A program made the translations under genes and the position numbers. DNA of 64,000 nucleotides from Stratiolaelaps scimitus (lineage: Eukaryota > Arthropoda > Arachnida > Mesostigmata > Laelapidae): assembly GCA_019614645.1 (NCBI GenBank), contig JABWDB010000015.1, positions 6,643,501 through 6,707,500 of the forward strand, written 5' to 3'. Below are positions 1-11,200 of the stretch, piece after piece. The number at the start of each line of letters is the position of its first letter. Positions within the stretch are counted from its first letter, which is position 1. Below the pieces are notes generated by a model. The model was not told the DNA's origin, ran no database searches, and saw nothing but the letters and a program-made list of their open reading frames with translations.

Positions 1-844
1 CAACGTCGCGAGATCGCGAGATGAAGCGAGCGACAATGAGAGTCACAATCTGTTGACGCACTCGAAGTTGATCTGCCCTGAGGAAAGTTACGATCGCCTT
101 CGTCAGCCGTCTCGCCTGGCGTTGCCGGCAACACAAGTGCAATTTCCAACTGCAATTTCACTACAAGCGAAACATAACGGCCTTGAAAACATGACCCGAG
201 ACCGGTGACATCGCGACCGGTCATCCACGACGGATCAGCTTCAGGTGTCCTGCGCGAAATAACTCGCCCGTTCAGGATTACCCATTGTGACATACTGTCA
301 CAGTGAATTCAGCCTTGAGGACGTGGATGTTCTGTGTGCTAGTTGTGTGCTAGCTGGCTTACGACGGCCTGTTACATAATACACCGACAGAGCCGTACAG
401 ACGCTGTGATATTTGTGTCGATGGTCGTCAGCCCGTGGTGATTGTCTCAGGTGATCTTCTCACTCGGCACTTGTTAATGTGGCATCTCTGATGACGATGC
501 TGTCCAAACGAAAGGATAGTGGATACCGGATTAACCGTTGGTTTTCGCCCTTCCATCCAAAGAAGGTATAAGCTTGTTCAAATTTTCGGCATTTTATGCC
601 CTGGAAATCAAAATGTTTCGATTTGTCATCTGATCTTATCGGAATATAGGTACTTACAAATGCATGTTGGCCATTGAAAGTGGACATTGGATATGAATAT
701 TGATAGACAATTACTAGTAGAACTTTTAATATGGAATAATTAGAGATAGCCAATTGATACATTAGCTTGCATTATACTTTCATGCTGAGCATCTGTTTGA
801 TGATTGTCTCTAGAAAGCGCTGTCCCGCCTGCTAAGTATTGAGC

Positions 845-1050
845 GAACTTTTTTTCGTTGACGAAGAATGCTCATGCAGACTTACAGGCTTGACATCTTA
901 GTCATATTTGCCATGGCGGTGCTGTGGGACTGATTCTTGCCCGATATTATATGGCAGACCTACCAACTTAACTGTAACCCCCTCTTGAGCTTCATGCGCG
1001 ACCAGCCCGGATCGACTACGGGATTAAATAGCACTAGGGGCTGGATCAAC
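845..1050 (-). mobile_element. LINE 3'-end fragment (same family as 63,052-63,834)
   Basis: This block aligns in the same orientation with 63,050-63,190. Shared short blocks, in order, are GAATGCTCATG (866 and 63,061), TTTGCCATGG (near 907 and 63,096), GGCAGACCTACC (953 and 63,123), then a CCC..CTT..GCTTCA stretch and a CCCGG block. At 63 kb the same sequence lies next to the 3' end of an R1-like LINE coding remnant on the minus strand, so I read this copy as its 3' UTR without any ORF, i.e. a strongly 5'-truncated insertion. No target-site duplication was recognised. A (TA)n run sits at about 1086-1101. Similarity is seen by eye and is clearly diverged; the family name is inference. Confidence 0.55.
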
Positions 1051-1915
1051 TAGTGAGCTAGCTTAGACTAGGCTCGCACTAGCTTGTATATATATATATA
1101 AAGGGTTACATCGAAACAAATCTGACACGCGCAGAAGCACAACGACCAGAAGTCTCACTTGCCAGTTGTCCTTTACTATATCCAACCATTAAAGCTGTCC
1201 CACACAAGGAGCCGTGGCGCCACAGATTCCTTCTGGTGGGAAGCCATCGGCTTACCGCCTGCCCAGCGTCGATATTGAGACGTTTGTCCACGCCAAAAAA
1301 AAACCTTTCTACATGTCGTCGTCTCTGGCCACTCGCCTTCGGCGCACAGTAGCAACAATCGCACGCGCGAAAATGCCTCATAGTGGATAGTTGAAAAATC
1401 ATCTTGTCTCGATCGCATTGCCTGCGCCCGCTCGAACTCCCGTCTCCTCACGCTGCACAATATAGTTTCGTCCTCCTCACCGTCCTGCCGAGCGTGCCCA
1501 GTTCGTGCGACACTTCAACGGTCACGCGAAGCGGCTTTAGCTGAACCCAAATGTTCATATCGGACGATGCCACAGTGACGTCTGCTGTCATTGTGCTGTA
1601 TAATGAATTGGCGAAAGTCTCTTGGGTAAGATCAGCGAGTGAGAGAAACGGGGCATGAATTACCTCTCCACTATTTCTTCTTTCTCTCTGACTTTATTTC
1701 ATAAGCGTATTATTATTATTATTGCTCAAGTAAGCAAGTCTCAGCCAGTCTCAGCTTCTCCCATGTGCTCATGAGTATCATGGACACTCGTTGTTGTGCT
1801 GCCATACGAATTGCATGTCACCACCAGCTACTCAGCGACGAGAGACGATCACCATGGCCCACTATAGCAATTGCGGTGTAGACGAGGCGCAGGGTGGCAA
1901 AAACGCTTTCAACAG

Positions 1916-2004
1916 GTCTCATGATACATGACAATGACAACAGCGGCAGTGACGACGATGTACTCAGCCAGCGAGGGAACGATGAAAAGGCCCTAGTGTG
2001 TAAG
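1916..2004 (+). CDS. Candidate internal exon, unidentified
   Basis: An open stretch lies between a possible acceptor (TTTCAACAG before 1916) and a strong donor (TAAG then GTGAGC at 2005). It reads in one open frame as an acidic, Asp/Ser/Asn-rich peptide (core motif NSGSDDDVLSQRGNDEK). It would end in phase 0, the phase required to join the caskin exon starting at 27,156, so it could be an upstream caskin linker exon. The pyrimidine tract before the acceptor is poor, no homology is recognised and chance is a real alternative. Transcript reads joining 2004 to another exon would settle it. Confidence 0.2.
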
Positions 2005-2712
2005 GTGAGCGTCCCTCATGCGTTTATTTGGGCGACGGCGACGACTGTTCGTCGACGAGCTATCGGCGTTTTACGAGGGCCGACGAATTGAAACCGTTAC
2101 CGGCGGCTGAATTAGCGCTGTGACAGTGATCAATCGACGATGGCGAGCAAATGTGTGATTTTTCCTACGGGGCAATTTGTGCAACTCCTTGTCGTTTTGC
2201 AACTTGGGCAACGGGCGCACGCGATTGCGTCATCCACCCCTCCTCCGTGCTGGCAGTGTCTCGGCGCGTTCGACCACCGTCGCGGCGTTGCTCGCAATCG
2301 TTTGCCGTTTCTGCCGTAATTATGGTGATGCCACCCGCTGCTAAAGGTGGCGGCGTCGTCCTCGTGCAGCCACATGGCTCTGTCAGGTGCCGTGAGTCGA
2401 GAGTCGGTCGCGCTTACAACAGTGCGAACCGAACGGTGAAGATTATATAGGCTGCTGTGAAATAGCGATTACGGCAAATAACAGTAGCATGCATCACTCG
2501 TTTCGCCGCGCTGAACGAAGACTGGAACTAGGCTGGAGCTCACCTAAGGCAGTATTGATATCTGCAGTGGAATAGGCCCCGGCATTATCTGATATCACTA
2601 TGTGGCCTGAAGGTCGACGATACGATAAATCAATAAGGAGAACTAATAAAATATTACGATACGAAAATCTCTTCATCATTTTCGCCTGTGTCATATACGT
2701 GAGTGATAGGAA

Positions 2713-2797
2713 CATTGGTGAGCTAGGTTATGATTTATAGGTTTGATGGTTCCGTTAGGTCGCAAATATTGGTAGGCTAGGTTATGCTCTATAGGTT
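2713..2797 (+). repeat. Direct repeat pair, 30-base unit
   Basis: Two copies (2713-2742 and 2768-2797) share ATTGGT, GCTAGGTTATG and TATAGGTT with a few substitutions, separated by 25 bases. It may be a small local duplication; no mobile-element feature is visible. Confidence 0.7.
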
Positions 2798-2862
2798 AGC
2801 TATTGAGCTGCTAAGGAGGTCTCGTTATCTGATTCAATTGACGCCCCCTTGACTTAACAGTG

Positions 2863-2866
<4 letters not shown>

Positions 2867-2924
<58 letters not shown>
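2867..2924. repeat. (TA)n microsatellite
   Basis: An almost pure TA dinucleotide tract of roughly 55 bases, among the longest of the more than 30 (TA)n tracts in this window. Confidence 0.97.
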
Positions 2925-2927
<3 letters not shown>

Positions 2928-4740
2928 GAGGCTAGATTAACTCAACTTCGATCTTGCAAATCCTTACTGGCTATGTCTGCAGCCCTATTAATATAATAGC
3001 TTCGATATATCTCAGTTACGTCGCCGTTGAAATCGAAAATGCAATAAGCTTACTCCAATAGACTTCGAGGCGCATTTGTACACGCTAACTCGTGTTTGTT
3101 CGATCTGCAACCGTTAAAACCCGATCGTGATGGCGATGTTTTTGGAGCGTGTCGCGATTACTGTTTAACTCTATCCTGGATCTGTGCGTGCTCATTGGAT
3201 AATGAACAGATCATCTACGTAGCCTGATCATCAATGGCGGACAAAGGGGAAGTTGAACCAAGAGTTGCAGTTCGGTCCAAATGTCACGAACAAGTTAAAC
3301 GCTGAGACAAGTCTAAGATGCAAATCTTACAGATGTTTTCATCAAAATTAAATGCATAACGTGAACTTTTCACGTAAATTGCACAGTCACTTTCACGCCT
3401 ACACCAGTGTCACCAGCATGGCATACGTAGAGCGTCGTGCGGTTGAACAAGTCGAGCATCACGCTAGAACGTTCCACCTGTTCTAACATTTCAGCTGTGT
3501 AGTTGTGGCGAACACCTGTCGCAGTGAGGTTCTCCGCCAATCTGTAGCATTTATAGATAAATACTATAAATCAACTATCCTTCGGTTCTGGGTTTAGTCA
3601 GTAGGAGTCTGACACTACCAGGCAAATACCTCATTGTGGCGGCCTGGTGTCCATGCGGGATTTAACTTTAACCTCTTAAAAAAAAACTATAAATCAACTA
3701 TATATATATGTATGTATATATACTATTTATCTGCGCTTTCGAGTACATAGCGTGCTCCATCATTGTCTCACGCTGCAGAGGGACGTGGGCTGGCCGCAAT
3801 TCGTGGGTAGACATTGCGCACACGGGCTGACTTGCCCGTGTACTCTTGCTCTGCAGCTCCTGTATATCGTTAACGGGCACTGAAACGCCTACGAGCGCTC
3901 AGCCTGAGCGAGGCTCTCTCTCGAAGAAAGTTTCCCGTTATCCCTAGTGACGTTTTGATGTCGCATGTGATTATTGAATTCTTTTCAATCTGTGGGTCGG
4001 TAGACAGACGGGCGATTCGGCCGGTGCGTACATACCTCTCGAGTGCTACCCATCTGTAACACCGAACGCTGTACGATGCGTAGGGGCACGGGGAGCTGAG
4101 AACCTGGGGAGACCTCGGGGGCGACGGCACGCGCTGCAGGGCGAGGCGGTGGATAAGGTTGGGGGCACTGTGCCGCTCGATAGGATGAGGTGCTGTCGAA
4201 GAAACTGTCGATGGAAATTTACATAGCGCCGCGTCTCGGGCTACGCGAGACGCGCCCTTGCGTTACGAGCTACACAAGGCCTCCCCCCCACAGCTGCTTT
4301 CATGCGGAGCTGAGGCGCATACTCCTCACTAGGTCCAGAGCGCCGCAACCTCGTGCTTTGAGGTTATGTCGCACGGTGGAGACGTGCCGTCTGGCGTCGA
4401 TGAGGGCTAGCTTACGAGAGGGATTGGATTTCATCAGATTTTGATAATAATATCGGACCACAAACCCCCTGACTCCATTGCCCCGTAGCGTGCGACCGCC
4501 AGCTGGGAGGCCCTGCGGCGAGCTGGCTTCAAAGCAATTCGAAGCACAGAAAGTCGACTGGCATACATGTGGCGACCCCCTGGACCCTTATAAAGCATTA
4601 GAACAGGCTAAAGGTGCCTGTTAGATATTCATACGCAGCGCATACACGAACGACATCGGCTTTATCAAACTCGGGAGAGCAGGTCGCCTTGTGCTCGAAG
4701 GAGGGAGCTCCCCGCGTAGGCACTGAACAGGGAAATCGCA

Positions 4741-6710
4741 TCAGAGTAACCTGCCGATGAAGTAAGGCGATAAGGAGACTGCCAGAGAGAGAGAGAGTAT
4801 GTGAGAAACTTAGCTTTTCCCAGTAGTCGGGAGTGCCAGCGTTATTGTCGGTGTTCGAGCGGAGACGAGGGGCTTACCTTATGCACCGTCGGCTGTCTGC
4901 TTGCCTGCCCGTTTGCCTTCCTGTACGGGTTCGCATATGTATTAGCACAGCACGTATTGGCACGACCAGTCGTATTGGGATGAGTGGCGTTATGTGTGTC
5001 TGAATTGCAAGGCGTCTATGGCTTTCCGGACGATCTCCGCTCGGGCGGCGGGCTTTTTGCTTCGCAAAAAATCAATCCATAAATTTTAATATACGAGGAG
5101 CAGACAATACTAAGAGCAGAGAGAGAGAACGAGAGAGAGAGAGACACCACAGGGAGAAAACACCCTTAACTGAAAGAGAAGAAGAATTCACAAGGTTGTT
5201 TAGCTCGGCGCGTACCTTCACCAGTTTTATGGCGGCTGCGGCGAACGAACCCTCCTCAGGACCGCAGCCCTGCAGCCCTGTACTGCCACTTCATAGGCGA
5301 GACGCCCTACGCCGGTTCGGTTCTCGCAGTGCTAGCTTTCGGCGGGGGCTAGGGACCACTAGGAACGGCGCAGTGTGGCCAGGCAGTCGGAAACGCCTTT
5401 GCCCTCAAGCCGCTGGACGCTTTTGCCTGCAAGCCGCTCGGTCGTGGCGCCAACTCTGCCTGACGGTAGTCTGTTCCCGCCGCAGACATAGCAGTCCCAG
5501 CAGCAGAAATGGAGAGAAAAAAACAGAAAGAGAGAGAGAGAGAGCCGTAAGCTTCGAGCGCAAAGAGGCGGCACCCTGCCTGTGCCCCAGTCTCACGTCG
5601 CGGGCTCAGCAGCGTTCACGCACCAGCTCGACTCTATTTCCCTGCCCGGAATTCTCTTTCTCTCGCCAGAAGCAATGAATGCAAGCATAGAAAATGATGA
5701 GAGTATGACTGCCGGCGGCACCTCTCGCGGAAGGCGTCGGGAGCGAGAGAGAGAAATGGGTAGATAGGCGGAGAGAGTGTGTGTGTGTGTGAGAGAAACA
5801 GAGAGAGGGGGAGTCCATAGAGTCGCGAGCTCGAGGTAGTCGAGAGGACTGCTGGATCTTGGTGGCAGGAGCCGCAACGGTCGATTCGTAAGGGGAGAAA
5901 AGAATACACTTGGAGAAAGAGCAGCGCATTCGGATAAGACTCTACTCCCCCCCCCCATTAGAGCGGGAACAACAGCAGCTCGAAGGGAAAATACGTCAAG
6001 CGCCGCCGCTGGCAGACTGGTGCCTGGCTATTCGTCCTGATGGCAGAGGACCTCCCCTGGAGGAAGGGCCGTACCGAACGACGTTGAGGTTTAGCTGGGC
6101 CTCGAAACGAAGCGGAGACTGCTGGCCGCGGGGGAGACGAACCGAACGAAAGCAAGGGGAAATAAGCAGCGGTGGCGGGTACGAGAAAAGTCAGCGAGGG
6201 CAAAGCCTCGGTCTGTCGGTCACTGAGCCGGCGTCGCGGCATTCGGCGGCTGGGCCGTTCATCCGCGGCGAGAATAAAATACCTGAGATTCCAGAAAGCC
6301 TGGTGGCCTGTTTGCCAGCTCTCTGTTCACCTCTAGGGATGGATCCGCTGAAGGTCTGCGGCTGTCCGGTGGCAGACGTCTGTCGTCGGCCTTCGACAGT
6401 GGCTCACAACGGCTGGTGAAGGCCGAGATGAACTCGGACGCGAACAACTCGGCCGGATGCAGCGTACACGGAGATCTCGGGCAGAACAACTCGAACGGCT
6501 CTTGCCATATCTTCGAAGAGGCGGCTCGAACCTTGGAAGTACGAGGGGTCGCGCGGCATTCCATAGCAAACAAGGCAGGCACATAGGGGAGCGGATGTAG
6601 CTCGGACTCTCCCTGGAGACATCTCCCGTAAACGCACTCTGTCGTGCCTGGGGGACTTCGGGAACTCTGAAATCGGCATTTCGGGGGCAACCTGTGGGAC
6701 ATTTACATTT
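4741..6710. other. CpG- and purine-rich block, no recognisable gene
   Basis: This block is markedly richer in C/G than its surroundings and carries repeated (GA)n runs (around 4787-4797, 5120-5143, 5527-5544, 5745-5755, 5796-5810). Long overlapping reading frames occur on both strands (for example 5196-5678 plus and 6259-6702 minus), but they are a product of base composition: Arg/Ser/Pro-rich peptides without any domain. A promoter or 5' UTR region of some transcript is possible; no TATA box or initiator can be assigned. Confidence 0.4.
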
Positions 6711-6949
6711 TCAGGCAGTTACGAGCCGTTGGAACAAAGGCAGGGTAAAAATCTTTAGAAAGGACGAAGGTGAAATGTGGAAAAGGAATGGGGAATAGTA
6801 ATTGAAGTGAGTAAAGGAACAATCGAGAAAATTTATGAACACAGCTTGGGTACGTGGAGCTGAGGGAGAGCTTAGCGTCTTATTGATATTGATGTAATGC
6901 AAAAGTTGACTTTTGTTTGCGGCTGGGGAAACCCTAGCCCTCCTCTCAT

Positions 6950-7030
6950 CTATGCCGCCATACCTGAGGCCACGGTGGGATTTGAACCTACGACCTTATC
7001 AAACCTGTACCCCAACATCCTATAATATCA
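6950..7030 (-). mobile_element. SINE-like fragment with Pol III B box
   Basis: On the minus strand the sequence contains a perfect B box, GGTTCAAATCC (plus-strand 6978-6988), flanked by GGTCGTA upstream and CACCGTGGCC downstream. The same arrangement (B box followed by CCGTGGC) occurs on the plus strand at 47,936-47,956, which suggests a tRNA-derived SINE family. No full tRNA cloverleaf can be folded, so this is not a functional tRNA. The 5' and 3' ends are not defined. Confidence 0.5.
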
Positions 7031-7206
7031 GCTGCATCTCTAGCTATGGGACCTCATGGGACTGACGCAAGAGTTGTTTTTATTCTTGCGCATGCATGCG
7101 AGAAACACTTCTTCTATTGGCTGGGAATGATTGTTATTAAGGATGATTATTATTATTATTATTAGTATTGTCCTTCTTATATGAGAATTATGCTGCGCAC
7201 TGAGGG

Positions 7207-8100
7207 TCAAATAATAAAACAAGCTTCTTGTGTGTTCCACACAGCTACAAACTTCCTGGTATCCGTAATTTTCTGTAACGTATTTATGTACGCCTCGTCC
7301 GATGCGTATGTCTCACCCGATCGGTTCCCATTAACCCATCCTAGCGATAATGCGATGTAGTCCCAGAGCTGCGTGTCGTGTCCAGATAGAGCTTCGAGCG
7401 GTGTTTGTCTCACCGTCCCCACTACATGGGCGACAGCGCTCCTCCTTTAAAACTTTAAGCGTTCTTTCGTCTTCGTCAGCCACGATTCGTCCATTACGCG
7501 CTTGATAGCACCGATCCTACCTTCGAGCCCGATGTTCCAGTCAACTGCTCTAACGTTGCGTGGTCCCTGTTGGACGCTCGCTCGGCTCACTCGTTGGCAA
7601 GTCTTCCGGAGCGCAGGCCGCCTGGCTAGCTGGTCGAAGACTTGTTCGAGAATCACCCTAGCTGCCAATCGCCTGTTGCCCGCGACCCCCCGACTTGGGA
7701 GTGGCAAGACGTCGCGATAATAAAGAATAAGGGGTCTGTCAACGTGGTTGACATTCGCGTGTATGGAAATTGGCTGCCGCTTTATCCCCCACGTCGGTCG
7801 TTCTCCAAACAACATCCAGCGAGTACGCCCAGAGACAAGCAGCAGCCCGAGCTATCGAGGGCGCCCGTTGAGGTCCAAGGCGAGGATGAGACGCCCCGCG
7901 CCGTCGTTTGACAAAGTGACCGAACAGTCGGCCCGTTGATTATCGGTATCTGAAGACAGGCACGAGCGCGTCCCTCGACAGGCGTAGACGTTGCGGTTTG
8001 GGTCGCGCCCTTGCTCAGCGCATCTCGTTTTGAGGCCGTACAGTGTTTCATGTGTGGGATTCCCTCAGGACACGGGCGTCGAAGAGAAAAGAGGAGACGC
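7207..8100 (-). mobile_element. Possible decayed retroelement coding remnant
   Basis: Minus-strand frames (7447-7815, 7782-8102, 7207-7422) are unusually protein-like for this region. One reads INGPTVRSLCQT..ARGVS near 7905-7935, which has the spacing of a retroelement aspartic protease (ING..VR.L.DTG..VS) but lacks the Asp of the active site. A frame upstream has a C...H..HC cluster near 8040-8065 reminiscent of a broken zinc knuckle. Frames change between these pieces. If correct this is a dead LTR-type element fragment; the match is weak and could be chance. No LTRs were found. Confidence 0.22.
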
Positions 8101-8299
8101 AAGCATGGAATCGATCATTTTCCCATACGAGCCCTCGCACAGACACCATAGTATCGATACAGGTCTAAGGTTGTTGAGAAGGAAACTGTTCTCGGACAAT
8201 GCTGCTTTATTGCTGTGTCCTGAAGGTGAGCAGCACGAATACCGTGGATAGGATATTCGTGGCTCTCCTACCATATAATAATATACTCGAAAGCAGAAA

Positions 8300-11200
8300 T
8301 GTAATTCAGTGCGATGACTAGTACGGAGTGATCGTTCTCTGTTGATTAAGTCCAGTGACCCGCAGTTGCGACCCTTTAATCTTGATCGTATAGGGTAGCA
8401 TTGTGTGATGCCATATCCTTTGGCGAAAGCCAGCTAGCTTAGATACATGCAAAATATATTTTGCATTATACAAGAATCACACCCAACGTGTGAACATGAA
8501 ATTTGCCCATCTATTACTCTTACTGACCCCAGATATGAACACTCACTCACGACTACGCCACAACATTTTCTCCTGCTTTTATCTCATCTCTACGTTTTGC
8601 GCAGTTTCCTCGGGTCGATCCGACGCTCGCCTCACCGACCCGTCACCGTCGTTTCCACAGTCCTCCATCGAACAGCGGCTCGTTCGCCTAGTCACAACGC
8701 CGAAGAACTCCCTTCTGGCTTCGTCTGTCATTCTGAGCTTCGCTTCTAGCTAACTGTGCGAAAATGCTAAGGGGCACCATGTAAAGCGCCATCGCCGTGG
8801 GACGGTGGCGGAACGATGACGGCCAGCGTCGCAGCCGCCAAACCGGCAGCCAGCTTGGATAAAGCTAAACGACGCAGGCAATTGGCCAGAGAAGTGTCTC
8901 GCTGAACAATTTATATTCATTACAATAGCCTTCTCGTTACCCCCGCCGCCGCGACCCCCCCCCGCACTTTAGCACACCAATCGTCGCTCAGAGGACGGTT
9001 TCCTCGGCGTGCAGCAGTTGGTTCGTACCCTTCGGGTGCTGCCTTGCGTACTGTGCTCCTCTGCCGTTGGTAGCGCGCACAACATGCTAAAAAGACCCGC
9101 CACTGCAGCGTTTCTAGTCGCTAGGGGTCCGGGGGGCATGGACAGGACCAACGTGGTGGTGGTGGTCTGGGGCGAAACGTACAGGACTTTTTGGGAAAAT
9201 GAGAATCGGGAGGGCGCGGAGGGGGCAGAGCCGCGGTCGTTCGATTCGCTATTTTCGGGTGTGTGCTCCGTATTGGCTGCTGGTGCGGAACGCACAACTG
9301 TGGTATCCGGGCTAAGGTCCGGAGGATGTCGGTCTGCAGCCTGGAGCCGCTGGCAGGAAGCTGGCCAAAGGGAGGCGCGTACGAAGCAAGGGCGAACTAG
9401 TAGAAGAAACGATAGGTGCATCGAATCTGATGGGGCGGGCGGCGGACAAGCCAGAGGGGATATTTATCAGGACGTCTCTTCACTGCGGCCCACCACTGGC
9501 GCACGACGGAAGCGGCGGCTGGCGCTGGTCCTGCTCAAGTAATCTTTTGCCTTAAGAAAAGAAGGAGAGGAGTCCATTCCTAGTTCTATCCTTCTCCAAG
9601 ACGGTCGATGTCTGCTCCTAGCGCTGTTGAAATGCATTAGCGGAGAAGCCGGGCGTCGTACGGCGCCCAGTGGCGCGATTCTCGAATGAGCTTCGCCAAC
9701 GGAACTGGGTTGGTCGCAGATCCATTCGGGCGAGAACTTGTCGGCCTTGTCTCATTCGCAAAGCCGCGACAAGAAGAAGTTCTGAGGGGGCCGCCGCCGC
9801 ATTGATCCGGTCGGAATGTATATGGGATACGCTGATGACAAATGTAATAGGAACTATTGATTTATGCATTGTAAGCGCATACGAGGCTGATTCGCGTGCG
9901 GAGCTGCCTGAAGCACTATGCGCCGTCATATGGTGAAGAGCAAAGGATAGAAGGTGGAGATTGCGCGTGCCTGCTCACAGCGTCGAAGCGAGTCCCGTTG
10001 GCTCTTGACGCCCTCGACATTTCGTTGTCTACCGTTCTCTTGCAGAATACACCAGACATGACCGCTTTCCAGCGGCTGCATGTAGCCTCCGGCATATAAT
10101 ATAATGAGTGCTATAATGAATCTGTTGTATGGGTGCAGAAGTGTCGTTCGAGACGGACATTGATTGGCCAGACCAGCGGGTGATAGGATCCACAAAACAA
10201 GAAATCATTAGTTCAACGAGTAATGCCGCCAGGAGCCCTGGCTGGAGAGATTGGTCACATTTGCAAATTTCCGATTATTTGGTTTCTTGCTGCGCCGTGT
10301 CGCGACGATTCCTTATGGGGCGCGTCTGTGGTTGTGGCTGATGCCGGTGGCAGTCGGTGGTGGGAAGCTTCACTTTCTCTGCAATGGAAGCTGACACCGA
10401 GGAGGAGCACTTGGCGGCGGCGATGCGCATAGTTACTTAAGCAAGGGGCCACTAAGGGTGCGATGGGATCGCTATCTGAATGGAAAAAGAGCTCCTTAAT
10501 GTCAGGGACAATGACGTACAAGGGCCGTGCGCACAGACATGGAAAGGCATGGGTGTTTCGTTTCGAGCGTTTTCTACTTTGCGCCATTTGAATCAACAAT
10601 ATATGTATATATATATATATATATATATACACATGTGGTCTGATGCCAGGTAGTTATATCGTAGAATGTGCACGGCGATGATGCGAAGTCGTCGTTTTCC
10701 AATTGGAGCAGACTTCCGGAAACAAAGTCTACTCCGATCCTCCGCTACTGACTGCTGCAGGCTGAACTACTAGTAGGTAGTACTACTGTTAAGGTTCAGG
10801 TTGACATGAGCTTGTCTAGTGGGTGAGCTGTTGGACATTTCACCAGGTACAGACAGGTGCAGCCTACCAGATGTTCATGCTCATTCGTCAGCGTTGATCT
10901 ACCCACGGACGCACGACGCAGAATGCGCGCTTCGCCCACGCTATCGATTTGGAACCGCCCCGTTTGATTTAAAAGGTTTTTGTAGATGCCGGAATCAAAG
11001 ACGATTCAGGCAGTGACGCAGTGGGTTTCCGCACGGGGCGGGACGGCGAACCCACCAGTCCTCCTTCTTGTTCCTTGTCCTTGAGTTCACCGTCGCGATG
11101 GGTCGCCGGTAGACCGGCAGACTTTGTGTCGCAACGAATCGCAAATTAACGTCGCCATACTTCTAATTACTTTGTATACTATGTGAGCAATAAACCACTA

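Larger units (their letters stand above)
1051..4740. other. Non-coding stretch with AT microsatellites and a short direct repeat
   Basis: Apart from the candidate exon at 1916-2004 I see no gene here. It contains a long (TA)n tract (about 2867-2924), a smaller one near 3704-3722, and two copies of a 30-base unit at 2713-2742 and 2768-2797 that differ at only a few positions (core GCTAGGTTATG). Predicted reading frames are short and have no family features. Confidence 0.5.

Noticed and set aside
5196..6702. Series of 100-170 codon frames on both strands
   Set aside because: Overlapping frames in a CpG/purine-rich block; Arg/Ser/Pro-rich peptides with no family features and no splice-site support.
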